Positions 34,163-43,048 of a stretch of DNA of 64,000 bases are shown one piece after another. The notes beneath the pieces were generated by a model. The model made no database searches, was not told where the DNA came from, and saw only the letters and a list, made by a program, of their open reading frames with translations. Position numbers and translations under genes: made by a program. Each line of letters opens with the position of its first letter. The stretch's first letter is position 1. Origin of the DNA: an uncultured Collinsella sp. (GTDB lineage: Bacteria; Actinomycetota; Coriobacteriia; Coriobacteriales; Coriobacteriaceae); assembly GCA_902493375.1 (NCBI GenBank), contig CABUPH010000009.1:1-64000 (forward strand), written 5' to 3'.

Positions 34163-35526
34163 CGGGGGACGTAGCGGCCGGGCTGGGCTCCAGTGGGCTC
34201 GCCGTCGCGCGCTGCCAGCACGCCGTTGACGTAAACAGCCTTGGCGCGGCCATGTGCCTCAAAACCCTCGAGCGGCGTGTAGTCCACAGCCTGATGCTGC
34301 GTCGCCGCGCTAATGGTCCAGCGCGCCTTGGGATCCCACACGCACACGTCGGCATCGGCGCCCTCGGCAAGACAGCCCTTGCGCGGATACATGCCAAAGA
34401 CGCGCGCCGGGTTCTCGCTCATCAAGCGGCACAGATCCTCGGGTCCCAGCTGGCCCTCAAAGCTCGTGGCAATCGCGACGGGACGATGCTCCACGCCGGG
34501 CCCGCCGTTGGGAATCGCGCGGAAATCATCGCGTCCGCGGTCCTTTTGCCCGTGCAGGTTAAAGCTGCAATGATCGGTCGCAATAGTATCGATCTCGCCG
34601 GCCACAAGCGCCTCGCGCAGCGCGGCACGGTCGCCGGCATGGCGCAGTGGCGGGCTCATCACATACTTGGCACCCGCAAAGCCGTCCTCGCCCTGCTCCA
34701 AGTAGCAAGTATCGTCGAGCATCAGATACTGAGGGCAGGTCTCGACATAAATGTTCTTCTGCCCGCGCGCTTTGGCAGCGCGAATGGCCTCGAGCCCCAG
34801 CTTGGTCGAAAGGTGCACCACATTGACTGGAGCGTCCCCGGCTAAGTGCGCCAGATACAGCAGACGACTCACGGCCTCGGCCTCGCACACGTCCGGACGG
34901 CTGAGCACATGCCCCTCGGGCCCATGAATCCCCTGCTCGTACACGCGCTTCTGCAGTTCATTCACCAGCGTACCGTTCTCGCAATGCACGCAGAGCATGC
35001 CGCCCACGCGCTTGAGTTCCTCCAGCACCTCGAGCGTCTCGGCGTCGTCCAGGCGCAGGTGGTCATAGGCAAAGTAGGTCTTGAACGACGACACGCCCGC
35101 CTCGCGCATGGCCGAAAGATCGGCGCGGTTGCGTTCATTCCACTCGGCGAGTGCCATATGAAACGCGTAGTTGGCCGTGCAGGTTCCGTCGGCGCGGCGA
35201 TGCCACTCGGCCAAGGCATCGGGCATGGTCACGCCGCGATCGGCCGTCGCGTAGTCCACGATGGTCGTCGTACCGCCGCAGGCAGCCGCACGCGTACCGG
35301 TCTCAAAGCTATCGGCCGTCCAATCCATGCCAGTCCAGCACTGCATGTGCGTGTGGCCGTCGATAAAGCCGGGGAACACCCAACAGTCGGTGGCGTCCTG
35401 GACGGTATCGCCCTCGGCCGGCTCAATCGCCGCGGCGATCCGCACGATCTTATCGCCATCCATGGCAAGATCGGCGCGGCGAAGCCCCTGGGGCGTCACG
35501 AGCGCGCCGTTTTTGATGATGATCAT
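34159..35526 (-). CDS. hydA: Dihydropyrimidinase / D-hydantoinase-type amidohydrolase
   Basis: Cyclic amide hydrolase, 455 residues, binuclear metal site: H58 and H60 (DGHTHMQ), carbamylated K149 (SFKTYFAYD), H181 (CVHCEN), H238 (NVVHLST) and D318 (ATDHCS). All ligands are intact. In the E. coli yge cluster the equivalent enzyme (HyuA) opens a hydantoin-like ring derived from purines. Follows the nucleotidyltransferase gene by 8 nt. Confidence 0.92.
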   Translation of the reverse strand: MIIIKNGALVTPQGLRRADLAMDGDKIVRIAAAIEPAEGDTVQDATDCWVFPGFIDGHTHMQCWTGMDWTADSFETGTRAAACGGTTTIVDYATADRGVTMPDALAEWHRRADGTCTANYAFHMALAEWNERNRADLSAMREAGVSSFKTYFAYDHLRLDDAETLEVLEELKRVGGMLCVHCENGTLVNELQKRVYEQGIHGPEGHVLSRPDVCEAEAVSRLLYLAHLAGDAPVNVVHLSTKLGLEAIRAAKARGQKNIYVETCPQYLMLDDTCYLEQGEDGFAGAKYVMSPPLRHAGDRAALREALVAGEIDTIATDHCSFNLHGQKDRGRDDFRAIPNGGPGVEHRPVAIATSFEGQLGPEDLCRLMSENPARVFGMYPRKGCLAEGADADVCVWDPKARWTISAATQHQAVDYTPLEGFEAHGRAKAVYVNGVLAARDGEPTGAQPGRYVPR

Positions 35527-35534
35527 GTTGCTCC

Positions 35535-36149
35535 TTATTGATTAGTACAGTTGGCCACGCGATCAAAATACGAGCAGGCCGCGATATGCTCCGTTATGCG
35601 TCGCTGTCCCTTGACGGTATCGACGTCCCACAGCTCGTAGGCACGCGCCTCGACCAGCACCACGTCGGTACGGTCTTTGAGGATCGAACCGCCGCCGTCC
35701 TTGCCCTCAAGACACATAAGTGCATCGAACAGTTCCGCCGGAAAGAGCACCGGGCTCGAAGGCTCACCGTTGCACGCAAGACGCACCGGATGCTTGCGGC
35801 CACGCTCGTCAAATGCACGAACCATAGCCTCAAAAGAATCCGAACTCACGAGCGGCTGGTCGCCCGGCAAAAAGAGGCAACCTTTCCAGTTGCGTTCGAC
35901 TCCCCACGAAAGGCCCGCACGGACGCTTTCGCTGCGCAGCTCGCCATCGTGCAGCACGCACGGGCAATGCTTGTCCTCGCAAATCTGGGCGACCTCGGGC
36001 CAACGCGTCGAAACCACGACGTCAAAGCCCCGGGGAACCGAATCGATGGTCCGGGCAATTAGCGGCTCGCCATAGATATCGGCAAGCATCTTGTTAGAGC
36101 CAAACCGCTTGCCCTCGCCCGAAGCCATAATGACGCAACCAAGTTTCAT
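35535..36149 (-). CDS. MocA-like molybdenum cofactor nucleotidyltransferase
   Basis: A 204-residue NTP-transferase-fold protein. The nucleotide-binding head VIMASGEGKRFGSNKMLADI and FLPGDQPLVSSDSF (metal Asp) are typical of MocA/YgfJ enzymes, which convert molybdopterin to the cytosine dinucleotide form used by xanthine dehydrogenases. The start at 36149 has GGGGAGG seven nt upstream; codons upstream to 36248 lack a site. Operon with hydA. Confidence 0.88.
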   Translation of the reverse strand: MKLGCVIMASGEGKRFGSNKMLADIYGEPLIARTIDSVPRGFDVVVSTRWPEVAQICEDKHCPCVLHDGELRSESVRAGLSWGVERNWKGCLFLPGDQPLVSSDSFEAMVRAFDERGRKHPVRLACNGEPSSPVLFPAELFDALMCLEGKDGGGSILKDRTDVVLVEARAYELWDVDTVKGQRRITEHIAACSYFDRVANCTNQ

Positions 36150-36236
36150 GGTGATACCTCCCCTCAAACCATCGTACCCATAACTCGCGCCGCGGGCATC
36201 CACATCGAAAACGCTTATCCCGCACGCCCGCGATGC

Positions 36237-36275
36237 AAAAAGGGGCACCCCGCCGGTTGGCAGAGCGCCCCCTTT
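36237..36275 (-). terminator. Rho-independent terminator after ygeW
   Basis: On the minus strand AAAGGGGGCGC and GGTGCCCCTTT pair across a small inner stem, then T6. It lies ~25 nt past the ygeW stop. Confidence 0.8.
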
Positions 36276-36298
36276 ACATGGCTTACCTCAGCCCAGCT

Positions 36299-37501
36299 TT
36301 AGGCCTGGAACCAACGGGCAGCGTTGCGCTCGTCGAGGGCCTTGAGGGTAGCGGCGGGATCGGCAACCTTCTGCAGGAACATCATGGCAGCGATGGCGTA
36401 CGGCTTGTAGCTGGCCTCCTTGTACATGCCCACGCGGTGCATGTCGAAGACGTCGGCGTTAACCTCGCCATGCTCGCAGGAGACACCGGAGATGTCGGCG
36501 GGCAGCGGGTGCATAAAGATGGTGTCCTGGCCGTTGGCAGTCTTCTCCATGAGTTCGGTCGTGGAGCACCAGTCCTGATGGGTGGCGTTCTGGGCGAGCA
36601 GCTCCTTCTCGAGCGCTGCGATGCCGGCGTCGTCGCCCTCGGCGTACAGGTTGGTGCGCTTCTCCATGGCGGCAAACGGAGCCCAGCTCTTGGGGATCAC
36701 GATGTCGGCGCCCTCGAAGGCCTCGGCCATGGTGTTGACCTGCTTAAAGGTGGTGCCGGACTCGGCGGCATAGCCCTTGGCGCGCTCGACGACCTCGGGC
36801 ATGAGGTCGTAGCCCTCGGGGTGGGCCAGGGTGACGTCCATGCCAAAGCGGGGCAGCAGGCTGATCAGCGACTGCGGGCAGGACAGCGGCTTGCCGTAAG
36901 AGGGCGAATAGGCCCAGGTAACGGCAACCTTCTTGCCCTTGAGGTTCTCGAGGCCGCCAAACTCGTTGATGAGGTAGAGCATGTCGGCAGAGGACTGCGT
37001 GGGGTGATCGGAGTCGGACTGCAGGGAGATGAGCGTGGGACGGTGATCCAGAACGCCGTCCTCGTAAGCCTGCTGCACGGACTCGGAGACCTCGGCCATG
37101 TAGGCGTCGCCCTTGCCGATGTACATGTCGTCGCGGATGCCGATGACGTCGGCCATGAAGGAGATCATGGTAGCGGTCTCGCGGACGGTCTCGCCGTGAG
37201 CGATCTGGGACTTCTTCTCGTCCAGGTCCTGCAGCTCAAGGCCGAGCAGGTTGGCGGCCTTAGAGAAGGAGAAGCGCGTACGGGTGGAGTTGTCGCGGAA
37301 CAGGGAGACGGCCAGGCCCGAGTCGAAGATCTTGGACGAAACGTTGTTCTCGCGCAGCTCGCGCAGGGCGTCGGCGACGATGTAGAGAGCCTTGAGCTCA
37401 TCGGTGGTCTTGTCCCAGGTGTGCAGGAAGTCGCTGCCGTACATGCCCTTAAAATCGAGGCCGTTCAGCTGCTCGACGAGCTCGGTAAACTTGGCGTCCA
37501 T
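36299..37501 (-). CDS. ygeW: Knotted carbamoyltransferase YgeW
   Basis: A 400-residue transcarbamoylase-fold protein. The carbamoyl-phosphate loop is FRDNSTRTRFSF; further landmarks are DHPTQSSADMLYL and FMHPLPADISGVS. Length and sequence match YgeW, a knotted homologue whose substrate was long unknown; proposed in purine breakdown as removing a carbamoyl group on the way to 2,3-diaminopropionate. ATG at 37501 preceded by AAAGGA. No carbamate kinase gene is in the window, so carbamoyl phosphate would be used by an enzyme encoded elsewhere. Confidence 0.93.
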   Translation of the reverse strand: MDAKFTELVEQLNGLDFKGMYGSDFLHTWDKTTDELKALYIVADALRELRENNVSSKIFDSGLAVSLFRDNSTRTRFSFSKAANLLGLELQDLDEKKSQIAHGETVRETATMISFMADVIGIRDDMYIGKGDAYMAEVSESVQQAYEDGVLDHRPTLISLQSDSDHPTQSSADMLYLINEFGGLENLKGKKVAVTWAYSPSYGKPLSCPQSLISLLPRFGMDVTLAHPEGYDLMPEVVERAKGYAAESGTTFKQVNTMAEAFEGADIVIPKSWAPFAAMEKRTNLYAEGDDAGIAALEKELLAQNATHQDWCSTTELMEKTANGQDTIFMHPLPADISGVSCEHGEVNADVFDMHRVGMYKEASYKPYAIAAMMFLQKVADPAATLKALDERNAARWFQA

Positions 37502-37658
37502 GGAAATGTCCTTTCTAAAGGTGAAACGATCGCAATGAGTAGATGTGCTCCGGCATGCGCGTGTGGCTAGAACATGCAGAGCACCATGACGAGGACCCGC
37601 CACCGTTGAGGAAGCATGGGAGATAACGACCGCGGGCCCCAAGTCAACAGGGGGGGGT

Positions 37659-37683
37659 GCCGGGGACACGAGCGGCCCCCGGC
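37659..37683 (-). other. Stem-loop between ygeY and ygeW
   Basis: GCCGGGG/CCCCGGC stem with an 11-nt loop, ~25 nt past the ygeY stop; a G/C homopolymer follows instead of T, so not a standard terminator. Possibly a processing or stability element. Confidence 0.45.
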
Positions 37684-37705
37684 TCAACAAAATCGAGGAA
37701 TGGGA

Positions 37706-39091
37706 CTAATCGATCTTGTTGTTGGTCAGACCGGCACGGAACACGGTGGCGTCGCCATCGGCCTGGCTCGGATCGTAGAGGTTCAGGGCAGCCACATACA
37801 TGGCGGCAGCGGTGACCAGGTCGTCCTTGTAGGTGACCTCGTTGGGAGCGTGAGCCTGAGACTCGGCACCCGGGCCAAAGCCCACGCAGGGGATGCCGTA
37901 GCGGCCCTGGATGGAAACGCAGTTCGTGGAGAAGGTCCACTTGTCGCACAGCGGGCGACCGGTGCGCTTGTCCATGCTGGGCTCGCAGCCGATGCGCTCG
38001 TCACCGAACATGGCCTTGTGGGCGTCGACGAGGGCCTTGACGTGCGGAGCAGTCTCCTTGTTGATCCACGTGGGGAAGTAAGCCTCGGTCTCGTAGACCT
38101 CGCCGGTCCAGGACGGACGGTCGTACATGTACATGGAGACCTTCACGTCGTCGCCGTACTTCTTGGCGGCCGGCAGGTTGCGGATCTCGTCCAGGCAGGA
38201 CTCCCAGGTCTCGCCGGCGGTCATGCGACGGTCAATGGAGATGGCGCAGGAATCGGCCACGGCGCAGCGGCTGGGGCTGGTGTAGAAGATCTGGCTGACG
38301 GTGCAGGTGCCGCGGCCCAGGAAGCGGGCATCCTCGTAGTGCTCGGGGTTGTACTTGGGGTCGAGCATCTTGACGAGACCCTTGATGTCGGTCGACTCGT
38401 CGCAGCCGTTGTTGTTGAGGGCGCGGACGTCGGCGATGATGTCGGCCATCTTGTAGATGGCGTTGTCGCCGCGGTCGGGAGCGGAGCCGTGGCAGGAGGT
38501 GCCGTGAACGTCGACGCGGATCTCCATGCGGCCGCGGTGACCGCGATAGATGCCGCCGTCGGTGGGCTCGGTGGAAATGACGAACTCGGGCTTAATGCCG
38601 TCCTTGTTGTAGATGTACTGCCAGCACATGCCGTCGCAGTCCTCTTCCTGGACGGTGCCGACGACCATGATCTTGTAACCCTCGGGGATGAGGCCCATGT
38701 CCTTCATCATCTTGGCAGCGTAGGTAGCGGAAGCCATGCCGCCCTCCTGGTCGGAGCCGCCGCGGCCGTAAATGATCTCGTCAGTCTCGTAGCCCTCGTA
38801 GGGATCGGCGTCCCAGTTCTCGATGTTGCCGATGCCGACGGTGTCGATGTGAGAGTCGATGGCGATGATCTTGTCGCCCTCGCCCATAAAGCCCATGACG
38901 TTGCCCAGGCCGTCGACCTTGACCTCGTCATAGCCAAGGCTCTCCATCTCGGCCTTAATGCAGGCAACAACCTCACCCTCCTCGCAGGACTCAGAGGGAT
39001 GGGAGATCATGGCGCGCAGGAAGCGAGTCATATCAGCACGATGAGACTCAGCAGCAGCCTTGATAGCGTCGAAATCGAGTTCTTTAGCCAT
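37706..39091 (-). CDS. ygeY: YgeY family M20 hydrolase
   Basis: A 461-residue M20-type metallohydrolase. Zinc-site pieces: IAIDSHIDTVG (His-x-Asp), GSDQEGGMAS, and the catalytic Glu pair in GTVQEEDCDG. It has the insertion pattern of the YgeY family, associated with selenium-linked purine catabolism. The role proposed for YgeY is cleaving an amide bond in an open-ring purine intermediate. Middle gene of ygeX-ygeY-ygeW. Confidence 0.92.
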   Translation of the reverse strand: MAKELDFDAIKAAAESHRADMTRFLRAMISHPSESCEEGEVVACIKAEMESLGYDEVKVDGLGNVMGFMGEGDKIIAIDSHIDTVGIGNIENWDADPYEGYETDEIIYGRGGSDQEGGMASATYAAKMMKDMGLIPEGYKIMVVGTVQEEDCDGMCWQYIYNKDGIKPEFVISTEPTDGGIYRGHRGRMEIRVDVHGTSCHGSAPDRGDNAIYKMADIIADVRALNNNGCDESTDIKGLVKMLDPKYNPEHYEDARFLGRGTCTVSQIFYTSPSRCAVADSCAISIDRRMTAGETWESCLDEIRNLPAAKKYGDDVKVSMYMYDRPSWTGEVYETEAYFPTWINKETAPHVKALVDAHKAMFGDERIGCEPSMDKRTGRPLCDKWTFSTNCVSIQGRYGIPCVGFGPGAESQAHAPNEVTYKDDLVTAAAMYVAALNLYDPSQADGDATVFRAGLTNNKID

Positions 39092-39153
39092 TGTTCATAA
39101 CCTTTCAAACGAAGGAATCTACCTGTGAGGTGGCGCGTTGCGCCGCCCAACGA

Positions 39154-40368
39154 TTAGCAAGTGGGGTATTCGCCTTCCCAGACGATGCGGCGGTACTGGT
39201 CGGGGTCCGTGTCACCTTCCGTGGAGAAGCAGAGCACGGAGCTCGTCTTGTCCAGGCCGATGAGTTCCTTGAGCTCGGCGTACTCGGGATCGAGCATGAG
39301 AGTCTCGACCAGGCCGGTGGTCACAGCGCCGGACTCGCCGGAGATGACGCGCGGGTCGCCCTTCTCGGGAGCGCCCAGGGTGCGCATGCCGCGAGCGGTG
39401 ACCCAGTCGGGGCAGGACACGAAGGCGGTGGTGTGGTTGCGCAGGATATCCCAGCCCAGGATGTTGGGTTCGCCGCAGCACAGGCCGGCCATGATGGAGG
39501 GCATGTCGCCGTCCACGATGCGCGGATCGCCGTCGCCGGCGGCAGCGCCCTTGTACAGGCAGGCGGCAGGCGCGCACTCAACCACGACGAAGGTGGGCGG
39601 GTTATCGGGATACAGGTTGGTGAAGTAGCCCACCACGGCGCCGGCGAGCGAACCCACGCCAGCCTGGACAAACACGTGCGTCGGGCGGTTGATGGCCATC
39701 TCGCGCAGCTGCTCGGCAGCCTCGGAAGCCATGGTGCCGTAGCCCTCCATGATCCAGGACGGGATCTTCTCGTAGCCCTCCCAGGCGGTGTCCTGAACGA
39801 TGACGCCGCGCTCGCAGGCGTCGGCCTCGGCGGCGGCCATGCGCACGCACTCGTCGTAGTTGACCTCTTCAATGGTCACCGTGGCGCCCTCGGCGGCAAT
39901 GTTATCGAAGCGGGGCTTGGTGGAACCCTTGGGCATGCGCACGACAGCCTTCTGGCCCAGCTTGTTGGCAGCCCATGCCACGCCGCGGCCATGGTTGCCG
40001 TCGGTGGCGGTAAAGAAGGTGGCCTGGCCAAAGTCCTTGGCAAGCTGATCGGAAGTCAGGTAATCGAAGGTGCACTCGGCAACGTCCTTGCCGGTCTCGT
40101 CGGCAATGTAGTTGGCCATGGCAAACGAGCCGCCCAGGACCTTAAAGGCGTTGAGGCCAAAGCGATAGCTCTCGTCCTTAACGCACAGGTTGGACAGGCC
40201 CAAGCGCTCGGCCTGGCCGTCCAGGCGGGCAAGCGGAGTGACGGTGTACTGGGGGAACGACTGATGGAAGGCACGGGCCTTCTTCACGTGGTCGAGACTC
40301 ATGATTCCCAAGTGCTTGTCATCGCTCTTGGGCATCGTGTTGCCCGCCCACTGGATCTTATCGGCCAT
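39154..40368 (-). CDS. ygeX: 2,3-diaminopropionate ammonia-lyase
   Basis: PLP enzyme converting 2,3-diaminopropionate to pyruvate and two ammonia, 404 residues. The Schiff-base Lys is in YRFGLNAFKVLGGSFA; the phosphate and cofactor loop is TATDGNHGRGVAWAANKLG; GVGSLAGAVVGYF is the Gly-rich phosphate clamp. The reaction passes through 2-aminoacrylate, which RidA (encoded at 53541) can hydrolyse. First gene of ygeX-ygeY-ygeW, facing the regulator at 40646. Confidence 0.94.
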   Translation of the reverse strand: MADKIQWAGNTMPKSDDKHLGIMSLDHVKKARAFHQSFPQYTVTPLARLDGQAERLGLSNLCVKDESYRFGLNAFKVLGGSFAMANYIADETGKDVAECTFDYLTSDQLAKDFGQATFFTATDGNHGRGVAWAANKLGQKAVVRMPKGSTKPRFDNIAAEGATVTIEEVNYDECVRMAAAEADACERGVIVQDTAWEGYEKIPSWIMEGYGTMASEAAEQLREMAINRPTHVFVQAGVGSLAGAVVGYFTNLYPDNPPTFVVVECAPAACLYKGAAAGDGDPRIVDGDMPSIMAGLCCGEPNILGWDILRNHTTAFVSCPDWVTARGMRTLGAPEKGDPRVISGESGAVTTGLVETLMLDPEYAELKELIGLDKTSSVLCFSTEGDTDPDQYRRIVWEGEYPTC

Positions 40369-40460
40369 ACGGTGAACTCCTTAAGTCCTCTCTTGCCGGC
40401 CCCCGCATACGCGTTTCAGCCCATTCCCATTCATGCGACTGAACTTTTATGTGGATGCCA

Positions 40461-40510
40461 AACAAAAAGTTTGTTAGTAATGTTCTATCACACTTTTTGA
40501 TTGGTATACC
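40461..40510. promoter_or_regulatory. Operator candidates between ygeX and its regulator
   Basis: The 277-nt divergent spacer (40369-40645) is AT-rich. It carries an inverted repeat AACAAA-AAG-TTTGTT at 40461-40475 and a palindrome GGTATACC at 40503-40510; a further TTGTTTGTT follows at ~40518. These are candidate sites for the YheO-type regulator. Confidence 0.4.
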
Positions 40511-40645
40511 TAACGAATTGTTTGTTGCCGTAATCGGTACTTTTTCGCCCCCGAACGGTCATGAATTGCCTTGTTGATGGATTTGTTTGCGGTCAAGTGT
40601 GGTTTATGGCACAGTGAGCCCAAACTAATTTTTAGGAAGGCACCC

Positions 40646-41299
40646 ATGACCCCGTCACAGATTGAGTTTTATAAGCGCCTTGCACACGGCCTGGCGCTCC
40701 AATTTGGCCCCAACTGCGAAGTCGTCGTCCACGATCTGGAGACCGAGGACGTGGACCACTCCATCGTAGTGATCGAAAACGGCCACGTCAGCGGGCGCAA
40801 ACTGGGTGACGGCCCCAGCCATATCGTGTTTGAGTCCATGCACAAGGGCGCCACCGATGTACACGACCGCGAGCCGTACCTCACTAAAACCACCGATGGC
40901 AAGCTGCTCAAATCGTCGACGATCTTTATCCGCAACGACGAGGGCAAGCCCGTCGGCATTCTGGGCATCAACTTTGACATTACGCTCATGAAGGCTTTTG
41001 AGCGTTCGCTCGACGCCTTTACCGGCACCGGCGGCACGGGCTACACCGAGCCCGAGCCCATTACCAAGAACATCGGCGACCTGCTCGAGGACCTGCTGCA
41101 CGAGTGCGAGCAGGTTGTGGGCAAGCCCGCGGCGCTCATGACCAAAGACGAGCGCATTCGTGCCATTGGCTACCTCGACCGTCGCGGCGCCTTCCTCATT
41201 TCCAAGTCGAGCGAGCGCGCCTGCGAATTCTTTGGCATCTCAAAGTACAGCTTCTATAGCTACCTCAATGAGGCCAAGGCGGCGGCCGGCGACAAGTAG
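40646..41299 (+). CDS. YheO/DauR-type transcriptional regulator (first copy)
   Basis: A 217-residue regulator. The N-terminal PAS-like YheO domain runs from GPNCEVVVHDLETEDVDHSI through GHVSGRKLGD to KSSTIFIRNDEGKPVGILGI. The C-terminal HTH contains IGYLDRRGAFLISKSSERAC and ISKYSFYSYLNEAK. Such proteins sense small ligands. ATG at 40646 follows AGGAAGG. Divergent from ygeXYW, which it likely controls. It is a paralogue of the regulator at 52776: both have VSGRK in the same place and near-equal length. Confidence 0.85.
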   Translation: MTPSQIEFYKRLAHGLALQFGPNCEVVVHDLETEDVDHSIVVIENGHVSGRKLGDGPSHIVFESMHKGATDVHDREPYLTKTTDGKLLKSSTIFIRNDEGKPVGILGINFDITLMKAFERSLDAFTGTGGTGYTEPEPITKNIGDLLEDLLHECEQVVGKPAALMTKDERIRAIGYLDRRGAFLISKSSERACEFFGISKYSFYSYLNEAKAAAGDK

Positions 41300-41422
41300 G
41301 CACTCGCCTGGATTGCCCCTCCCCTTTTGAGCGCGAGTTCTGGAAAGCACGAATCCAAGACCGAGCAGCTTGGGAAGTTCCATATAATCGATGTCATTGG
41401 TATTTCGAAAGGATGGAACAGA

Positions 41423-42442
41423 ATGGCGTTGAGCAAGGCATCATGCACCGGTCGCGGATTGATTCCGGCAATTGGTGGACATGTGCACCGCATGTTCGAT
41501 GAGGGCGAAGACGACCTGTTTTCGCTGAGCCTTGACGACGTCATGGATGATCGCCCGTGGACCGCCGACGAACTCATGGGCGGTGGGGCTCGCCCGTCAA
41601 GCCCCAATCCCGCACTTGCGCCTAAGTCCGCACCTGCGCCGGCTCCTGCGCAGTCGCCTGTTTCGACGCCCGCGCCTACGCCCGCACCCACTTCGGCGCC
41701 CACGCCCGCACCCACTTCGGCGCCCACGCCCGCTCCCCGCCCCGCAAGCGACCCGTCCGAGACGGCGGCATTTCTCGCTGCAGCGACGCAGGGCAAATCG
41801 GCCGACAGCACCGTTATGTACAACGCCCAGCAGTTGCCCGTTCCTGCGGCACGCAAACCTCCGGTCGCAAGGCTCGATGAGCCCGTTGCCCGTCAGGTTG
41901 CCTACGATTCCTGGGCTGCAGCCGATCTGGATGAGACCTCTACCGGCATGCCGGCGCTCGACGTTCCAGTTAACCCGCTTTTTGCCGCCAACACGAGCGC
42001 AGCGGACTATGAGGGTGGTGCGGCATATTCCGATTATTCCGATTATTCCGATGACTATGCTGGCACCGGTCGCATCGAGACCGAAGATTATGGCACCGCA
42101 TCGAGCGATTATCTCAACGATCCGTACGCTGCCACGCCTGCACCGGAATATGACCCGGAGGCCGCGTCCGCGCCGGCGTATACCAAAAGCACGGGCGAAG
42201 AGCGCTTCGCCGATTATTACGCCGAGGAAAAGGCACTGCGTTTCTCAGAATTTCCGCAGGCAGTCAAGGTTGCCTTTATCGCCATTGTCGTTGTCCTGCT
42301 CGGCGCCATTGCGTTTGAGGGATTCCAGCTGTTCCGCGGCCCCACCCAAGCGGAGTCGGAGACCCAGCAAAAAGAGGACGATAACCAGTACCTGGACATC
42401 AACACCCTCAAGGGCGACCCCAACGACGGAGACGACGAGTAG
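41423..42442 (+). CDS. Hypothetical membrane-anchored protein with Ala/Pro repeats
   Basis: A 339-residue protein I do not recognise. Acidic N-terminal segment DEGEDDLFSLSLDDVMDD, then a long Ala/Pro/Thr region built of 24-bp repeats, a disordered Tyr/Asp/Ser stretch (SDYSDYSD), and near the C-terminus one membrane helix VKVAFIAIVVVLLGAIAFEGFQLF with an acidic tail of ~35 residues. No signal peptide, so the disordered part is probably cytoplasmic with the tail outside. Starts at 41423 after AAAGGA; an ATG at 41492 is an alternative. It sits 123 nt behind the regulator, inside the purine cluster. Confidence 0.7.
   Translation: MALSKASCTGRGLIPAIGGHVHRMFDEGEDDLFSLSLDDVMDDRPWTADELMGGGARPSSPNPALAPKSAPAPAPAQSPVSTPAPTPAPTSAPTPAPTSAPTPAPRPASDPSETAAFLAAATQGKSADSTVMYNAQQLPVPAARKPPVARLDEPVARQVAYDSWAAADLDETSTGMPALDVPVNPLFAANTSAADYEGGAAYSDYSDYSDDYAGTGRIETEDYGTASSDYLNDPYAATPAPEYDPEAASAPAYTKSTGEERFADYYAEEKALRFSEFPQAVKVAFIAIVVVLLGAIAFEGFQLFRGPTQAESETQQKEDDNQYLDINTLKGDPNDGDDE
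41672..41740 (+). repeat. 24-bp tandem repeat (Ala/Pro/Thr-coding)
   Basis: Two full units (41672-41695, 41696-41719) and a partial third, each GCGCC-ACGCCCGCACCCACTTCG-like, encode A-P-T-P-A-P-T-S. A 9-bp triplicate TATTCCGAT follows at 42026-42052 in the same gene. Confidence 0.9.
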
Positions 42443-42512
42443 CGAGGACTGAAGGCGGCCGCAAGATCCCGCATCCAGCACCGGCTTCTAAGTGCTGTTT
42501 TGTCATCCAGCT

Positions 42513-42589
42513 ACACTTTTCCGGATATTTTTCCTATCGAATTTGACACTTTTCCGAAGTTTTAAGGTGCCTATTTCGACACTTTTCCG
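42513..42589 (+). repeat. Three copies of CACTTTTCCG next to a transposase remnant
   Basis: ACACTTTTCCG at 42513-42523 and GACACTTTTCCG at 42545-42556 and 42578-42589; the last copy touches the first transposase-derived codon at 42590. They may be remains of an insertion-sequence end or of repeated target use. Confidence 0.6.
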
Positions 42590-42868
42590 TACCGCTGGCC
42601 CGGACGGATCTCGATCTGCGAGGGGCACGGCCTCGCCAGGAGCATGTCCGCCAAGGGCTGCAGCCCGGACAACGCGGCGATGGAGGGCTTCTTCGGCCTG
42701 CTCAAGAAGGAGTTCTGGCACGGCAGGGACTGGTCGGAATGGACCCCCGCCCGCTTCATCGAGGAGCTCGGGGGCTGGATCGGCCGACACAATACGGAGA
42801 GGCGCAGCGATGCGCTCGGCGGCCGCACGCCGGCCGAGTTCCGCTCCGCGCTGGGAAGGGCCGCGTAA
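42590..42868 (+). pseudogene. IS3-family transposase fragment (integrase-core C-terminus)
   Basis: Only the last ~92 residues of a DDE transposase remain: YRWPGRISICEGHGLARSMS, SAKGCSPDNAAMEGFFGLLK with the final catalytic Glu, and EFWHGRDW. It ends in the normal tail region with its own stop. Neither the first two catalytic Asp nor an orfA is present, so it is dead. It lies between the hypothetical gene and the xanthine dehydrogenase terminator and is the only transposase trace in the 30 kb block. Confidence 0.85.
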
Positions 42869-42947
42869 CGGTCCAAGAAATCGTCCGCAGTCCCGAGGCT
42901 CAAAAGGAAAGCACGACCCGTTTCGAGACGCGGCCTCCGCTCCAGAC

Positions 42948-42981
42948 AAAAGGCCCCGGCTCGCGATGGAGCCGGGGCCAA
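42948..42981 (-). terminator. Rho-independent terminator of the xdh operon
   Basis: GGCCCCGGCTC/GAGCCGGGGCC, 11-bp perfect stem with a 6-nt loop, followed on the minus strand by TTTTG. It is ~70 nt behind the xanthine dehydrogenase stop. Confidence 0.92.
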
Positions 42982-43048
42982 AGGCGCAGCGTATGTGGTT
43001 GATGCTGAGTGCGAACAGCCCGTCAACAATGGCTGTCCACGCTCTACC

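Noticed and set aside
37502..37690. Longer YgeW with a 63-residue N-terminal extension
   Set aside because: The extension is Pro/Arg/Ser-rich low-quality sequence, and AAAGGA sits correctly before the internal ATG at 37501.
42644..42868. Short stand-alone gene of 74 codons
   Set aside because: The homology to IS3-type transposases extends upstream of this ATG to 42590, showing it is a truncated element, not a small gene.
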